A DNA stretch of 64,000 nucleotides from Pseudoalteromonas rubra (GCF_000238295.3 NZ_AHCD03000020.1:310001-374000), one strand, 5' to 3'; shown: positions 36,480-46,106, counted from the first letter of the stretch. A program made the numbers and translations. Notes: generated from the letters alone by a model not told the origin.

Positions 36480-37674
36480 ATACTGCTTCCTCTAGTATCT
36501 GGTCTAAGAAACTAGTGGCATCCTGAACGCTCTTTTCTCTCTCAAGGTAGTCTACGTATTTCCATATGGTACTTTCACTGTTGTGTCCCATCCATGCCAT
36601 CATTTGGAGCACAGCATTTTTTTGTAGCCCATGCTCAAGCAATGATGATAGCCGATAGGTACAATAGGTTGCTCTGAGATCATGAGTCCTATGCTTAAAA
36701 GCCATGGAATTTTTTACTTCTATGTTTTTTTTCAATCGTCGGAAGGATTGCTGTACGTTGTTTGCGTTGAATGGAGTACCATTTTTTGTAACGAGCAGGA
36801 ATTGGCTCTCCTTACCTTTTAGGCGCTTCTTTCGCCTAATAGATGTTGCGTAAGAATGGAGTAAAACAGCTAACTTTGCTGGGATTTCTACCTTTCGCTC
36901 TTTACTATGTTTCGTAGTAACGCCATTCGCTGGCCCTATCACAACTTCAGAGTAAAAGCCTGTATGCAGTTCATTGAGGGCAAGAGATTGTGGGAAAGTA
37001 CAAGCTTCATTAATTCTTAGCCCAGAGTGAATTTGCAATAACTGATGTAATACAAACTCAATGCTAAAGTTTGTTAATTCAGAGGCATAAAGACGAATAT
37101 TCTCTTTACTTAATGGGTTTAATGACTGAATGTTGGCGCGTTTGGGAACCTTAATGCGTAGGTCTGTACTTGTTACAAGAAACTGTGGGTTTAGATGTCT
37201 CATTGTCCCTTGGTTTTGCACTTTAACTAACTCATACTCAAATGGTTTAGCATGCTCTGTCACATGCAAGAGTCGGTGTGCAATACACCATTCATAAAAT
37301 TTGATGACATGAAGCATGTACAAGGATGCGGTAGAAAACTGAATTTCACCATTTCGAGCACTGCTGAGTAAATCATCATTTCTAAAGCGGTAAGTCGGAC
37401 GCAGGTACTTCGTAGCAGGAAAATCATCCCACCTTAATTGTTTTGCTTCCAAAAACTGCCAGTACCTTTTGATTGCTCGAACTGCAGAGTTTAAGTCTTT
37501 TGATTTCCGAAGATTTACTAAATAGTTCATCCATAGGTTAACAGGCATCAAGTATTGATGGTCGGAACTATAAAAGGTAGGAAAGCCTTTCAGTGAAATG
37601 GGAGGAGTTTCAGCTGATACTTTAGGGTATATTCTAGGAACATTTACGGGTGATGATTCAACTACGTAAACCAT
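36472..37674 (-). CDS. tyrosine recombinase of the trio (first, catalytic)
   Basis: A 400-residue site-specific recombinase with a complete catalytic set: Arg in HSGLRINEAC, HRTHDLRATYC, the GH box in MAWMGHNSEST and the nucleophile Tyr in WKYVDYL. The N-terminal SAM-like core-binding domain covers about residues 45-145. I prefer ATG 37674, seven bases after GAGGG, over the ATG 15 bases upstream. It is the gene nearest the island's right end and gor, as is usual for integrases lying next to their attachment site. Confidence 0.85.
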   Translation of the reverse strand: MVYVVESSPVNVPRIYPKVSAETPPISLKGFPTFYSSDHQYLMPVNLWMNYLVNLRKSKDLNSAVRAIKRYWQFLEAKQLRWDDFPATKYLRPTYRFRNDDLLSSARNGEIQFSTASLYMLHVIKFYEWCIAHRLLHVTEHAKPFEYELVKVQNQGTMRHLNPQFLVTSTDLRIKVPKRANIQSLNPLSKENIRLYASELTNFSIEFVLHQLLQIHSGLRINEACTFPQSLALNELHTGFYSEVVIGPANGVTTKHSKERKVEIPAKLAVLLHSYATSIRRKKRLKGKESQFLLVTKNGTPFNANNVQQSFRRLKKNIEVKNSMAFKHRTHDLRATYCTYRLSSLLEHGLQKNAVLQMMAWMGHNSESTIWKYVDYLEREKSVQDATSFLDQILEEAVYE

Positions 37675-37714
37675 AAAAAATACCCTCAAAAAAGATAAGT
37701 CTTTAATGAGGGTA

Positions 37715-37772
37715 GTTCAGTTTTCCAGACTATGAAAATCTACAGTTTAGTTTTCCATAAAAAGATCTACAT
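37715..37772. other. right-end recombination-like repeats overlapping the gor stop codon
   Basis: On the minus strand two imperfect direct copies occur: TATGTAGATCTTTTTATGG followed by AAAACT, and ACTGTAGATTTTCATAG followed by TCTGGAAAACT. The first begins in the last codons and the TAG stop of gor. The TCTGGAAAA arm motif is shared with the sites at 17978 and 24140. I take this as the right attachment region of the island. Confidence 0.5.
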
Positions 37773-39122
37773 AGTAACAAACTCTTCAGATCCCGTCGGG
37801 TGAATAGCCACAACCGAATCAAAGTCGGCTTTGGTTGCGCCCATCTTCATGGCAACACCAAAGCCCTGGATCATTTCATCAACCGCGAAGCCGATGCCGT
37901 GCAGGCCAACGATTTTTTCGTCGTCACCGGCACACACTAGTTTCATTTTACAAGGCTGGCGGTGCTGGGTCACAGCTGTGTACATGGCTGCAAAGGTTGA
38001 GGTGTAGACCTTGATGTTGTCTTCACCGTATTGTGCAACAGCTTCTGGTTCGGTCAGGCCGATAGTGCCGATGGGCGGGTGACTGAAGACCACAGTCGGG
38101 ACCAGGTTGTAGTCCATTTTGGCGTCAGGCATTTCCGGGTTAAACAGGCGCTCGGCCAGCATACGACCGGCTTTCACTGCTACCGGCGTCAGCTCAATGC
38201 CGCCTTCCATGATGTCACCCAGCGCATAAATGCCAGACACCGAGGTGTTCTGGTATTCATCTACTTTTACGTAGCCGCCGTCTGTGATGGCCACATCGGT
38301 GGCAGCCAGATTGATTTTGTCAGTCACAGGCTCACGACCAATGGCCCAGATCACTTGCTCAACCGTGTGTGACTCGCCGTTTTCCAGGTGTAAAGTGACG
38401 CTGCCGTCGTCGTTCTTGCTCAGCGACTTAGGTGTGCTGTGGGTGTGCAGGGTAGGCCCTTCTTTGTCCATTACCTCGGTGAGGGTGTCAATCAGGATAG
38501 GATCAAAGTTGCGCAGCGGAGCATGCTTACGTACGAACAGGTGCGTGTCTGTGCCCAGGCTGTGTAATACGCCCGCCAGCTCAACGGCAATATAGCCTGC
38601 GCCAATCACGGCCACGCTCTTAGGCTGTGCCTTAAGCTCAAAGAAGTCATTAGAATCAATGCCCAGCTCAGCGCCCGGAATATTCGGAATCGACGGGCGA
38701 CCGCCTACGGCGATACAGATGTGATCGGCGGTGTAGTGTTCGCCATTGACTTCAACCGTGTTGTTATCAACGAATTTGGCAAAGCCATTGATCACAGTGA
38801 CGCCATTGCTGGCCAGATATTTGTTATAACCCTGGTGGATGCGGCCAATGTAGGCTTCGCGGCTTTCAACCAGTTTGCCCCAGTCGAAGTCTTTAACTTC
38901 TACGTCAAAGCCATAATCCGGTGCATACAGTTTAATGGCTTCGGCCACTTGTGCGCCATGCCACATAACTTTTTTGGGCACGCAGCCCACGTTTACACAG
39001 GTGCCACCCATATGTTTGGCTTCGATAAGGGCGACTTTTGCGCCACGCATTGCTGCTCGGTTGGCCGAGGCAATACCACCGCTTCCGCCACCAATGGCGA
39101 TATAATCAAAATGTTGTGCCAT
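37767..39122 (-). CDS. gor: glutathione-disulfide reductase
   Basis: A 451-residue flavoprotein of normal length. It has the FAD-binding GGGSGG near the N-terminus, the redox-active disulfide GGTCVNVGCVPKK (about residues 40-52), the NADPH-binding VIGAGYIAVELAG and the C-terminal interface motif ending IHPTGSEEFVTM with its catalytic His. It keeps cytosolic glutathione reduced using NADPH. The stop codon lies in the right boundary repeats of the genomic island, so the reading frame is preserved by the insertion. Confidence 0.95.
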   Translation of the reverse strand: MAQHFDYIAIGGGSGGIASANRAAMRGAKVALIEAKHMGGTCVNVGCVPKKVMWHGAQVAEAIKLYAPDYGFDVEVKDFDWGKLVESREAYIGRIHQGYNKYLASNGVTVINGFAKFVDNNTVEVNGEHYTADHICIAVGGRPSIPNIPGAELGIDSNDFFELKAQPKSVAVIGAGYIAVELAGVLHSLGTDTHLFVRKHAPLRNFDPILIDTLTEVMDKEGPTLHTHSTPKSLSKNDDGSVTLHLENGESHTVEQVIWAIGREPVTDKINLAATDVAITDGGYVKVDEYQNTSVSGIYALGDIMEGGIELTPVAVKAGRMLAERLFNPEMPDAKMDYNLVPTVVFSHPPIGTIGLTEPEAVAQYGEDNIKVYTSTFAAMYTAVTQHRQPCKMKLVCAGDDEKIVGLHGIGFAVDEMIQGFGVAMKMGATKADFDSVVAIHPTGSEEFVTM

Positions 39123-39311
39123 GCTTTAATCTCTACAAATGCTGATAAATGGCCCTAGCTTAACACTATATCTGCCGGGGCAAAGTCTGGTGGGATGAAT
39201 TTTTCCGATGATAGCCATCGCTTTTTCCGATAACACTGTGATGCCGCACGTGACCAGAGAGGGCGATGCCCTGAGGTGGTCCTGTTTAATTTGTCAGGAT
39301 TGACCGGGAAG

Positions 39312-39341
39312 CCTTGTTTTTTGTCAGGAAACACCCCAAAT
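39312..39341 (+). promoter_or_regulatory. sigma-32 (heat shock) type promoter for prlC
   Basis: CCTTGTTT (39312-39319), then 14 bases, then CCCCAAAT (39334-39341), about 35 bases before the prlC start. This resembles the sigma-32 pattern CTTGAA...CCCCATnT. The Salmonella opdA operon is known to be heat-shock regulated, which agrees. Judged by eye. Confidence 0.5.
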
Positions 39342-39375
39342 ACATGAGATAAGCAAAGATCAACAGAGAGGCGTT

Positions 39376-41421
39376 ATGACTAACCCGTTAATTGGCATGG
39401 AAGGCTTGCCACCGTTTTCACAAATCAAACCAGAACATGTTGTAGAAGCACTTAAACAGGCGATTGCGCACTGCCGTGATACCATAGATACGGTGCTCAA
39501 AAACGATGCATATAGCTGGGAAAACCTGGTTTTGCCGCTCGAAGAAGCCGATGACAAACTATCTCGTATGTGGTCACCTGTGTCGCACATGCACTCGGTT
39601 GTTAACAACGACGCCTTGCGCCAGGCCTATGATGCCTGTCTGCCGCTGATCTCAGAATACAGCACCTATGTTGGTCAGCATCAGGGGCTTTACGAAGCCT
39701 ATAAATCGTTAAAAGACTCTGACACCTTTGCAGCGCTGAGCACGGCACAGCAAAAAACCATCAATAATGCACTGCGCGATTTCCAGTTGTCGGGCATCGC
39801 ACTGGCCCCTGAGCAGCAACAGCGTTACGGCGAGATCAGCGCGCGTTTATCTGAGCTGGCAGCCAAGTTTGGTAACAATGTGATGGATGCCACTCAAGCC
39901 TGGACTAAGCATGTGACTGATGAAGCCGAATTGTCTGGCTTACCTGAATCCGCATTGGCATTGGCGGCACACACGGCGCAGAGTAAAGAACTCGAAGGCT
40001 GGTTATTTACCTTAGATATTCCATCGTATCTGCCTGTGATGACTTATGCGGACAACCGCTCGCTGCGTGAAGACATGTACCGTGCTTTTGTGACGCGTGC
40101 GTCAGATCAGGGTCCAAATGCCAAAGAATTCGATAACTCAGAGATCATGCGTGAGGAGCTGGCCCTGCGTTATGAGCTGGCGCAGCTGCTTGGCTTTGAC
40201 AGTTATGCAGATAAATCACTGGCCACTAAAATGGCGCAGTCACCAGAGCAAGTCTTTGCCTTTTTAAATGACCTGGCGTTGCATGCTAAGCCACAGGCAG
40301 AGAAAGAGCTGGCCGAACTGAAAGCATTTGCAGAAAAAGAGCATGGGGCCACTGAGCTGGCGGCCTGGGACTACGGTTACTATGGCGAAAAGCTAAAACA
40401 GGCTAAATACGCCATCTCTGATGAGCTATTACGTCCTTATTTCCCGGCAGATACCGTATTAAAAGGCTTGTTCGAAACCGTGAACCGTCTGTTTGGTATT
40501 AAGGTCACAGAGGTTCAGGGTTTCGATACTTATCATCCTGATGTGCGTTTTTTCGCTATCCATGATGCGCAAGACACTTTGCGCGGCCATTTCTATCTGG
40601 ACCTGTATGCTCGCGAACATAAGCGCGGCGGCGCCTGGATGGACGACTGCATGGGCCGTAAGATACGCGCCAGCGGTGAGTTGCAAACTCCCGTTGCCTA
40701 TCTGGTGTGTAACTTCAACAAAGCGGTCGGTGATAAACCGGCGTTGTTTACGCACTACGAAGTCACGACGTTATTCCATGAGTTTGGTCATGGTATTCAC
40801 CATATGCTGACCCAAGTCGATGCTGCACCAGTTGCGGGTATCAACGGGGTTGCCTGGGATGCGGTAGAATTGCCAAGCCAGTTCCTGGAAAACTGGTGCT
40901 ACGAGGAAGAGGCGCTGGCCTTTATTTCTGGTCACCATGAGACTGGCGAGCCGTTGCCAAAAGCACTGCTCGACAAACTGCTGGCAGCGAAAAACTTCCA
41001 GTCCGCAATGCAGATGCTGCGTCAGCTGGAGTTCTCTTTGTTTGATTTCCATATTCACAGCGATTTTGATGCAGATAAACCGTGTCAGATCCAGCAAACA
41101 CTGAATGCCGTTCGGGAAAAAACTGCGGTTGTAAAAGCGCCTGAATTTAATCGTTTCCAGCACAGCTTTAGCCATATTTTTGCTGGTGGTTATAGCGCAG
41201 GTTATTACTCTTATAAGTGGGCTGAAGTCCTGTCTGCGGATGCGTTCTCCCGGTTTGAAGAAGAAGGGATTTTCAATAGCCAGACTGGTGCGGACTTTAT
41301 GCAGCATATTCTGGAGAAGGGCGGCTCAGAAGAGCCAATGGCTTTGTTTACCCGTTTCCGTGGTCGTGAGCCCAGTGTAGACGCACTGCTGCGTCACAGT
41401 GGTATCGAAAAAGCGGCATAA
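39376..41421 (+). CDS. prlC: oligopeptidase A (M3 zinc metallopeptidase)
   Basis: A 681-residue cytosolic oligopeptidase of normal family length. The zinc-binding HExxH is in LFHEFGHGIHH at about residues 466-476, with the third ligand Glu about 25 residues on (WDAVELPSQFLENW). It degrades short peptides, including cleaved signal peptides and proteasome-like products. GAGAGGCG lies just before the ATG. In enterobacteria the next gene is rsmJ; here a response regulator gene lies between them. Confidence 0.95.
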   Translation: MTNPLIGMEGLPPFSQIKPEHVVEALKQAIAHCRDTIDTVLKNDAYSWENLVLPLEEADDKLSRMWSPVSHMHSVVNNDALRQAYDACLPLISEYSTYVGQHQGLYEAYKSLKDSDTFAALSTAQQKTINNALRDFQLSGIALAPEQQQRYGEISARLSELAAKFGNNVMDATQAWTKHVTDEAELSGLPESALALAAHTAQSKELEGWLFTLDIPSYLPVMTYADNRSLREDMYRAFVTRASDQGPNAKEFDNSEIMREELALRYELAQLLGFDSYADKSLATKMAQSPEQVFAFLNDLALHAKPQAEKELAELKAFAEKEHGATELAAWDYGYYGEKLKQAKYAISDELLRPYFPADTVLKGLFETVNRLFGIKVTEVQGFDTYHPDVRFFAIHDAQDTLRGHFYLDLYAREHKRGGAWMDDCMGRKIRASGELQTPVAYLVCNFNKAVGDKPALFTHYEVTTLFHEFGHGIHHMLTQVDAAPVAGINGVAWDAVELPSQFLENWCYEEEALAFISGHHETGEPLPKALLDKLLAAKNFQSAMQMLRQLEFSLFDFHIHSDFDADKPCQIQQTLNAVREKTAVVKAPEFNRFQHSFSHIFAGGYSAGYYSYKWAEVLSADAFSRFEEEGIFNSQTGADFMQHILEKGGSEEPMALFTRFRGREPSVDALLRHSGIEKAA

Positions 41422-41580
41422 TCGCCCCTAGGCTGGTGGCGTTTTGAACATCTGTTTCCCGCGTGTCACCAGCACCGACTCAAAAACACCACATAAGTAC
41501 GTTGTGTGGTGTTTTCCATTCGCAAATTAGACAGTTCACGCTATGCTGTTCTAAAGAACAAACCTTGTAGGGAATGCTGC

Positions 41581-42720
41581 ATGAGCAATCTAGTACTGGC
41601 CATTGACGACGATAAACTGGTACATCACATTGTTGAACAATCTTTACTGCACAGCTGCAAAGTCATCCATGCCTACAGTGGCGAAGAAGGCCTGGAAATG
41701 GCAGCACAGCAGCGCCCGGATATTATTTTACTCGATATTGAAATGCCTGGCCCTTCGGGGTTTGAGGTGTGTGAGCGACTCAAAGCCAACCCTCAGTTGT
41801 GCGATATTCCGGTGATGTTTTTATCTTCTAAAAGTGCCACCTCTGAGCGCATGCGCGGCTACAACGCCGGTGGCGCCGACTATATTGTCAAACCCTTCGA
41901 CAGCGATGAAATGCTGGCCCGTATTAAAGTACTCGATGAGTATCGCCGTCAGTCACTTAAGCTGAAGCAGGATGTGCAGAAAGCGCAAATCACCGCCGAA
42001 ATTGCTATGTCAGATTCGGGTGATATGGGCCGCATTATGCGGTATGTGGGCCAGTCTTATCATGCTCATGACCTGAATACGCTGTCGGAGTATTTCTTTG
42101 AGTTTTTTGTGCCTTTGCAGCTGCAAGTTGCCGTCGCATTTTGGTATCACGACAGTGAAGTGTTTTATTCTCAGGAAGGTGCTATTCAGCCTTTGGAGCA
42201 GGAGCTGCTCGAAAAACACCGAGATGGCGACCGGTTTGTCGATTTTGGCCGTCGCACCATTATTAACTATCCCAAAGTCTCACTGCTGATCAAAAACATG
42301 CCAACCGATGATGTGGGTTTGTACGGGCGTTACAAAGATCTGCTGCCGCATATACTGGAAGCCACCAATGCCAAAATCAAAGATATGGAGGTCAGCGAAG
42401 TCGCACTCACTAAAGTGGAGCAAATTGGTCTGGCATTTGAAGAGCTGAGCGATCAGCTGGGCGAGGTAGCTAATGGATTCAATGATAAACTGAGCCAGTT
42501 TTCTGACTATGTGAGTGACGGGCAGGCCAATGGCAATCAGGCTGAAGTAAAGCAGTTGTATGAGCACTTTTCACTGATCAATGACGACTTTTCGATTATC
42601 CGCTACAAACTGGGAGAGATCACAGAAGTACGCCATGAACTGATCCAGAGCCTTAACCAGATGGCCAAACCCTGGAGCGAGGAAGATGTGCCCGCCCAGA
42701 CCGACATTGAACTGTTCTAA
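41581..42720 (+). CDS. response regulator with unrecognised output domain
   Basis: A 379-residue protein. Residues 1-120 are a CheY-like receiver: DDD near the N-terminus, the phosphorylated Asp in ILLDIEMPGPSG (about residue 57), Ser/Thr in MFLSSKSAT and Lys in YIVKPFDS. The C-terminal 250 residues hold no GGDEF, HTH or EAL motif. They look like a sensor-type domain followed by helices (AFEELSDQLGEVANGFNDKL). I chose ATG 41581 with AGGGA about eight bases upstream; the longer frame from 41506 lacks a ribosome site. Partner kinase not evident. Confidence 0.8.
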   Translation: MSNLVLAIDDDKLVHHIVEQSLLHSCKVIHAYSGEEGLEMAAQQRPDIILLDIEMPGPSGFEVCERLKANPQLCDIPVMFLSSKSATSERMRGYNAGGADYIVKPFDSDEMLARIKVLDEYRRQSLKLKQDVQKAQITAEIAMSDSGDMGRIMRYVGQSYHAHDLNTLSEYFFEFFVPLQLQVAVAFWYHDSEVFYSQEGAIQPLEQELLEKHRDGDRFVDFGRRTIINYPKVSLLIKNMPTDDVGLYGRYKDLLPHILEATNAKIKDMEVSEVALTKVEQIGLAFEELSDQLGEVANGFNDKLSQFSDYVSDGQANGNQAEVKQLYEHFSLINDDFSIIRYKLGEITEVRHELIQSLNQMAKPWSEEDVPAQTDIELF

Positions 42721-42802
42721 TCTAATCAGGCACAGACACAAAGATTTCATAACCGGGATGATCCAGATATAATCTCTGCGTTACTATTTGCGGAGCCTGC
42801 TG

Positions 42803-43558
42803 TTGATCATCCACACCCCTTTTGCCGAAAACCGACCTTATCTTGCGCGTATAGAGCAGCAGTTTGCGCTGCACGACTGGCAGCAGACCAACCCTAATTT
42901 TCGTCTGACTTATGATGAAGCGGGTTTGCAGTTGCTAAAACTGGATGAGCCAAAGCTCGGTGGCATACGGGTAGACTTTGTCACCGGCGCCAGTGCGCAC
43001 CGTCGTAAGTTTGGCGGTGGTAAAGGACAGGCCATTGCCAAGGCGGTGGGGCTCAACAAAGGGGCAACCCCTGTGGTACTCGATGCAACCGCAGGGCTGG
43101 GACGCGATGCCTTTGTGCTGGCTGCGTTGGGTTGCGAAGTGATATTACACGAACGTCACCCTGTGGTGGCTGCCTTGCTGTTTGACGGTCTGGAGCGCGC
43201 CTATCAGGATAGTGAAATCGGCAGCTGGATGCAGCAAAATATGCGAATGATCTTTGGTTCCAGTCATGACTTGTTAGCGCAGAGTGCGTTAAATCCGGAC
43301 GTTGTTTATCTGGACCCTATGTTTCCGCATCGTGAGAAATCGGCTCAGGTTAAAAAAGAAATGCGGGTGTTCCAGTCTCTGGTAGGGGGAGATGCCGACG
43401 CCGATGCCTTATTGCCATTCGCTTATACACTGGCCACCAAGCGGGTCGTAGTTAAACGTCCGGATTATGCGCCTTTCCTGAACGAGCAAAAACCCAGTAT
43501 GCAGATAGAGACCAAAAAGAATCGTTTTGATGTTTATGTTAAAGCTGCGATGAAATAG
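42803..43558 (+). CDS. rsmJ: 16S rRNA (guanine1516-N2)-methyltransferase
   Basis: The sequence follows E. coli RsmJ closely: KLGGIRVDFVTGASAHRRK, the SAM-binding VLDATAGLGRDAFVLA, and VYLDPMFPHREKSAQVKKEM. It methylates G1516 in 16S rRNA. The start is a non-ATG codon: TTG 42803 has CGGAG seven bases upstream, while TTG 42788 five codons earlier would place that ribosome site inside the gene. Length 251 residues, as expected. Confidence 0.9.
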   Translation: MIIHTPFAENRPYLARIEQQFALHDWQQTNPNFRLTYDEAGLQLLKLDEPKLGGIRVDFVTGASAHRRKFGGGKGQAIAKAVGLNKGATPVVLDATAGLGRDAFVLAALGCEVILHERHPVVAALLFDGLERAYQDSEIGSWMQQNMRMIFGSSHDLLAQSALNPDVVYLDPMFPHREKSAQVKKEMRVFQSLVGGDADADALLPFAYTLATKRVVVKRPDYAPFLNEQKPSMQIETKKNRFDVYVKAAMK

Positions 43559-44017
43559 TGCTATGTGCGCTTAACTTTTGTGTCTTGCACTCATCCCGCA
43601 TTGGATACGAGCACTGTCTCATAGCAACACGGAGAGTCCGTATTTTGTTTATTGATTGCATTCTCCTTCTGTTGTTTATTGCAATGAGTGCAGCCACCAA
43701 CATATAAATATATAAACTACTCAATGGCCGCACGGTAAGTGCCTTTCGCTCACTGATTGCAATCTGCCCAGTCACCCGGGTGTTAGCCGGACAACCATTT
43801 GTTTGTGTGTGGTGAAATAGGGGCTTTTAAAGCAACAACAGAGTCAGAAATTGACCATTCTGAGTAGGTTGTCATCTGCATGAAGTAAAGTTCCTGTAAA
43901 AGGTAGAGAGTTCGCCTACGCCAAAAGTATGTTTTTAAAATTGACTGGCTATTTTCTGAGCAATCTACATCAAATTGTCATAAAATATTAATAGTCTACG
44001 CCCGAATTTGAATCAAT
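43559..44017. other. 459-base spacer without a recognisable gene
   Basis: Separates rsmJ from the chemotaxis receptor gene. The only open frame (minus strand, 43539-43775) has no family resemblance and overlaps rsmJ. An AT-rich stretch with TTGACT at 43940 and AT-rich sequence to 43995 may contain the receptor's promoter. No riboswitch or repeat recognised. Confidence 0.4.
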
Positions 44018-45958
44018 ATGGCTGTAGTATCTATGCGTGTTTCTACCTTTACCCGGCTGCTTGCCGTGTTACTGGCTCTGGCCAGTATCGTGCTGGCTGC
44101 CACTCTGTTTTGGGCCAGTCAGGTCTTTAGTGAATTAGATAAACAAAACAACGCTTATGTTACGCTGAAAAACACCATACTGATCGATTTAGCCGGTACG
44201 ATCGAAGACTATCTGAGCAGTGGCGATAGCCAGGAGCTCAGTAAAGCCAGCGGACAAATAGCGCAACTTAAACAACAGCAATTGACAGCGTTGCCTTCCA
44301 CCCTTGCCAACGATATGACCAGCCAGCTTGATGCACTTGATGCGGACATCAATGGCAAGTATCGTGCGCTGGGCAAGCTGTCGGGCAATGAAATGGCATT
44401 ACTGGACAATGCCATCAGGCAGATGTCAGGCTCGGCATCGTCATTAATGAGCTACACCGCCAAAGCCCCTGAACATCCGCTAGCACCGCGCTACTATGCA
44501 CTGGCTTCAGACTATTATGGTGAAGTGACTAACCTGAGCATTTACACCTACCAGCTCGTGATCCATTTTGAACAGCAAACACGTCAGAACCTGATGAACA
44601 GCGTGCGTCGTCTTCAGGAGCTGGCGCAACAAATCGATCGCCTTGGCAATCTGGGCGTCATGAGTGAAATTGATGAAGATGAGCTGTTCCTGGGCGCGGA
44701 AGCTGAAGATCTGGCTTTAGAGATTAAGGCCGAACTGATCAGCTGGCCCAAACGGTTTAGTCGCGATCTGGAAAATACCCTGGCCCAGGCCGAGCAGCGC
44801 CAGCAGGGGATGGCGCAATTAAGAGGTGATATTAAGGACATTTCGGCACTGGTACTGAGTGCGGAAGTGGCACTACAAGCCGAGCAGAATTCACTGAAGA
44901 AAAACGTGTTTACTATCTTTGGTGTGGCGATCGGCTTGCTGGTGCTATTGGCCATTGCTGTTTATATCGTCCAGTTTAGCCAGGTACTGACGCCACTGCG
45001 CCAGTTACGTAATGGGTTTGCGTTCCTGATAGAGAGCAATGAGCTGAAAAACATCGACAGCCAGAATGCCAATACCGAAATCGGTGAAATCGCCAGTTAC
45101 TTTAACCAACTGATTGAACGTCAGCGCGGTGAAGCTGAGGAGCGAGAGCAAATGCTGGCGGTGATCAATGATTTTATGCAGGATATGAACACCAACCTGG
45201 CCAGTATCAGCGAACTGGCTGAGACCACCTCAACACAGGTAGAGCAAAACCAGGACCAGCTGGATGAGATTAAAGCGCTGGGTCTGGAAGCCAGCGAAAT
45301 CAACCAACAGGTATCTGACAATGCGGGTGAAACCTTCTCTGCAATGAAACAGAGTGTCGGTTACGCTGAGTCGATGCTAAGCGCAAGTTCCAGCACACAA
45401 CAACGGGTAGAGCAAGGCTTGTCCAGCCTTAATGAGCTACTCAATGGCGTTGCCGATGTGGGCAAAGTGATCGAAATGATCCGCACTATTGCAGAACAAA
45501 CCAATTTACTGGCGCTGAACGCCGCCATTGAATCTGCGCGTGCGGGTGAGCATGGACGCGGGTTTGCTGTGGTGGCCGATGAAGTCCGTAAGCTGGCGCA
45601 ACAAACGCAGGATTCACTCTCTGACATCAATGAACAACTGAATATTCTCAGCGATAACTCAAGCAAAGTGTCTTCGCAGATCAGCGCGCTGGCTGATGAA
45701 GCGCAGCAACAGACCGAGCATGCTCAGGAGTTAAAGGGGAACTCTGAAGGCGTCGCGGAGCGCGCGCAAAGTGCCAGTCAGGTCGCTGAGCATGCCATGG
45801 AGCTGGCACAGCAGCAAAGTACACTGGTTGATAACTTCAGCAGCGCAATGGCCACGATGAAGCAGCAGGTGAATGGCTCTAACCAGCAGGTACGTGACAT
45901 TCAGCACAGCCTGCAGGAGCAAATGGCTAAGATCCGCGAGAGTATCGGAATACGATAA
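44018..45958 (+). CDS. methyl-accepting chemotaxis protein
   Basis: A 646-residue transducer: a membrane helix at about residues 12-32, a helical periplasmic sensor of about 260 residues, a second membrane helix (about 296-320), a HAMP linker, and a long cytoplasmic coiled coil. The signalling tip is EQTNLLALNAAIESARAG, followed by RGFAVVADEVRKLAQQTQDS, the universal MCP hairpin. It clusters at the cell pole and controls CheA; the ligand is unknown. The start could also be the ATG five codons later. No CheW or CheA gene is nearby. Confidence 0.92.
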   Translation: MAVVSMRVSTFTRLLAVLLALASIVLAATLFWASQVFSELDKQNNAYVTLKNTILIDLAGTIEDYLSSGDSQELSKASGQIAQLKQQQLTALPSTLANDMTSQLDALDADINGKYRALGKLSGNEMALLDNAIRQMSGSASSLMSYTAKAPEHPLAPRYYALASDYYGEVTNLSIYTYQLVIHFEQQTRQNLMNSVRRLQELAQQIDRLGNLGVMSEIDEDELFLGAEAEDLALEIKAELISWPKRFSRDLENTLAQAEQRQQGMAQLRGDIKDISALVLSAEVALQAEQNSLKKNVFTIFGVAIGLLVLLAIAVYIVQFSQVLTPLRQLRNGFAFLIESNELKNIDSQNANTEIGEIASYFNQLIERQRGEAEEREQMLAVINDFMQDMNTNLASISELAETTSTQVEQNQDQLDEIKALGLEASEINQQVSDNAGETFSAMKQSVGYAESMLSASSSTQQRVEQGLSSLNELLNGVADVGKVIEMIRTIAEQTNLLALNAAIESARAGEHGRGFAVVADEVRKLAQQTQDSLSDINEQLNILSDNSSKVSSQISALADEAQQQTEHAQELKGNSEGVAERAQSASQVAEHAMELAQQQSTLVDNFSSAMATMKQQVNGSNQQVRDIQHSLQEQMAKIRESIGIR

Positions 45959-46106
45959 TCATTGTGCTTTCTGAGTTAACTTGTCTGCTCGCCTGACGTG
46001 TTGTCTGCATTGAACGAGCAGAGACTCTGGCTGTCCTTTTCTGGTAAGTCACCGGATCTTTGCTAATACTTGCCAATGCATGATGGAAAAGTAAGGACAG
46101 CACACA

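Larger units (their letters stand above)
17978..37772. mobile_element. composite genomic island at the 3' end of gor
   Basis: The segment is bounded on the right by recombination-like repeats that run into the gor stop codon, and on the left by attachment-like sequence at 17978. A second copy of the left sequence at 24140 splits it into a 6.2 kb metal-efflux cassette and a 13.6 kb element with recombinase genes. CTACTCTGTACAT occurs at 17978 and 24140, and the partly matching CTACATAGTAACA at 37767 is the gor 3' end, all in direct orientation. AT-rich coding in the right part, an IS and a decayed recombinase module support acquisition. Exact crossover points are not resolved. Confidence 0.6.

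Noticed and set aside
43539..43775. Minus-strand 78-codon frame after rsmJ
   Set aside because: Overlaps the rsmJ end, has no recognisable start signals and no family features.
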